NCBI GenBank assembly: GCA_026075535.2
Contig: AP026542.1
Location: 7,626,001 to 7,690,000, forward strand
Reading direction: 5' to 3'
From: Tricholoma matsutake
Lineage: Eukaryota; Basidiomycota; Agaricomycetes; Agaricales; Tricholomataceae
Length of the DNA: 64,000 nucleotides
Shown here: positions 62,891 through 64,000 of the stretch, piece after piece
Layout: each line of letters begins with the position of its first letter
Numbering within the stretch: position 1 is the first letter of the stretch
Notes under the pieces: generated by a model
Told to the model about the DNA's origin: nothing
Seen by the model: the letters and a program-made list of their open reading frames with translations, nothing else
Databases searched by the model: none
Made by a program: the position numbers and the translations under genes

Positions 62891-63887
62891 CAATGGCTGG
62901 AAGCTAACCCAGCAGATAGATGATATTGGGAATCAAGAGGAGCTTGTTCTTCGCCTTCAGGGAATCATTTGCCAGAAGGAGTTGCCTCCTATCAAGAAGC
63001 CATGTAAAATGTGAGTACTCTGACATTATCATTCGTAGCATTGTCATAGCTTCTCACTGTGATTTTGTTACTCCAGTGAGATCAGACAACGAAGATATCT
63101 GTGACAATCAGTCACCCTCACATTGGTAGGGTCTTCAAGCATGAGGGACTCTATATCAGCTATTCATGCAATCCACCACACCTTTTCACAAGCAGTTCCC
63201 GATAACAGCATGGAAAAATAAGAGCCAACCATGTTTGAAGACAGCTATCAAGCTATTGATATGGGCAACTGCTATTTTACAAATTGAAAGGATGTCTAAT
63301 CATCCGAAGTGGTAAGATTCAAGGCTTGTGTGGATCCAGACAGCATACTCGAGGCAGTGTCAGAAGGTACAGATGTTGTTCACACATGGGAGAATGAAGT
63401 AGAATACTTTGAGCTAAGCACAGATACCAGGGGTCAGAAAAGGTAAGCTCACAATATATACTATGTCTATAAGGCTAAGTTATATCGGAACCAATGCAGA
63501 TACAATGTTATTCAGCCAATCAAATTTTGTATCGGTGATATCATTGAAGCCCAGGTGTCTTTCGTTATTGTCCCTCTCAAAGGGAAAAAATTCAAAATGA
63601 TCATCGTACTGCATCCACTTACCCTACTTGATAGTACACCACTCAAAGTAAGTTATGGTATTACAAGAAACATATATCAATTGACTATTGTACCACAGGA
63701 TGCAGAGAAGGCAAAATATTATGAACATTTACAAGAGATTCCATGGCCGTTCTCACTAAAGTGCAAAGTTGGATACTATGAAGACAATGAAGAAGAAACC
63801 AGGGTCAGGATGCATAGAATGTTGATTGATAGAATGTTGATTGATAGAATGTCGATTGATAGAATGTCGATTGATAAACATGAGTAG
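62891..63887 (+). CDS. host gene D, downstream exons, hypothetical protein
   Basis: Exon 'HNGWKLTQQIDDIGNQEELV' to 'ICQKELPPIKKPCK' with donor GTGAGT near 63011. Exon 'ACVDPDSILEAVSEGTDVVH' to 'ELSTDTRGQKR' with donor GTAAGC at 63443. Exon from 63498 'VIQPIKFCIGDIIEAQVSF' and 'VIVPLKGKKFKMIIVLHPLT' with donor GTAAGT at 63648 and acceptor CAG at 63698 (51-base intron). Last exon 'YYEHLQEIPWPFSLKCKVGY' ending TAG at 63885-63887. The 'GDI-EAQ-SF--VPLKGKK' text is typical of an Agaricomycete hypothetical family. Unknown function. Exon limits are my reading of splice sites. Confidence 0.5.
63816..63875 (+). repeat. 15-bp tandem repeat, 4 units
   Basis: AGAATGTTGATTGAT twice, then AGAATGTCGATTGAT twice. 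It encodes R-M-[LS]-I-D repeats at the C-terminus of gene D. Confidence 0.9.
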
Positions 63888-64000
63888 TACAGTTGATGTT
63901 TTTACCTTATGTTAATAGTAGTGGTCAAACATGCCGATTCAAGGGCGATTTAACAATGTTAAACATCACTTGAATTGTTGAAATATTTGAATTGTTGAAT
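63888..64000. other. 3' flank of gene D
   Basis: AT-rich, no ORF; ends with a short GAATTGTTGAA repeat. Nothing else seen. Confidence 0.3.

Overview
The window looks like a transposon graveyard from the nuclear genome of a basidiomycete fungus, probably an Agaricomycete. The evidence is spliced host fragments with GT..AG introns of about 50 bases, a degenerate DUF6570 domain of the kind found beside Agaricomycete Helitron helicases, a fragment with the 'EWDVCTKFDP' signature of Agaricomycete hypothetical proteins, a Ty3/gypsy element and Tad1-type LINEs. No bacterial features, CRISPR, rRNA or tRNA genes were found. Nearly every gene is broken. Stop codons are mostly TGA where sister copies read CGA, which suggests decay at CpG sites.

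Three repeat families fill most of the window. (1) A Ty3/gypsy element: an inverted pol piece (1-1780), a polypurine tract and LTR (1809-about 2550), then gag-PR-RT-RNase H (2721-6240). (2) A Tad1-like LINE ('LINE' here) with ORF1 (gag-like, zinc knuckles, about 641 aa) and ORF2 (endonuclease-RT-RNase H-zinc finger, 1289 aa): LINE-A 7916-15006, LINE-B' 24376-25341, LINE-B 26879-29894, LINE-C 40376-46818, LINE-F 51359-52991, LINE-D 56149-58212, LINE-E 60084-62058. (3) A previously unnamed non-autonomous retroelement ('NE' here), about 1.85-2.25 kb, poly(A)-tailed, with its own acidic ORF of about 264-280 aa. It shares the first 18 or so bases and the last 60 or so bases with the LINE. At least 16 whole or partial NE copies are present, several with target-site duplications (TSDs).

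Layout. 1-6240: rearranged gypsy. 6241-15209: NE-1, split by LINE-A, which is itself split by a 622-bp terminal-inverted-repeat element (nesting four deep). 15210-16709: decayed host or Helitron-type gene with DUF6570. 16707-25341 and 28929-37563: two 8.6-kb arms of an almost perfect inverted repeat around position 27135, each carrying NE and LINE copies inserted in two host genes ('gene X' and 'gene Y'). 25342-28928: the spacer, made of truncated NE and LINE pieces. 37564-46818: NE-9, NE-10 (with a 12 x 30-bp tandem array) and LINE-C, the best preserved LINE. 46819-47671: host gene fragment. 47672-62058: chained NE and LINE pieces, often joined head to head at the NE 5' end, with small host islands. 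62059-64000: a spliced host gene.

The parts suggest one biological story. The LINE supplies reverse transcriptase and endonuclease. NE carries the LINE's termini and probably uses its machinery in trans, yet it keeps a protein of unknown role. Ectopic recombination or template jumping at the shared 5' end has reshuffled the region, and CpG decay has silenced most copies.
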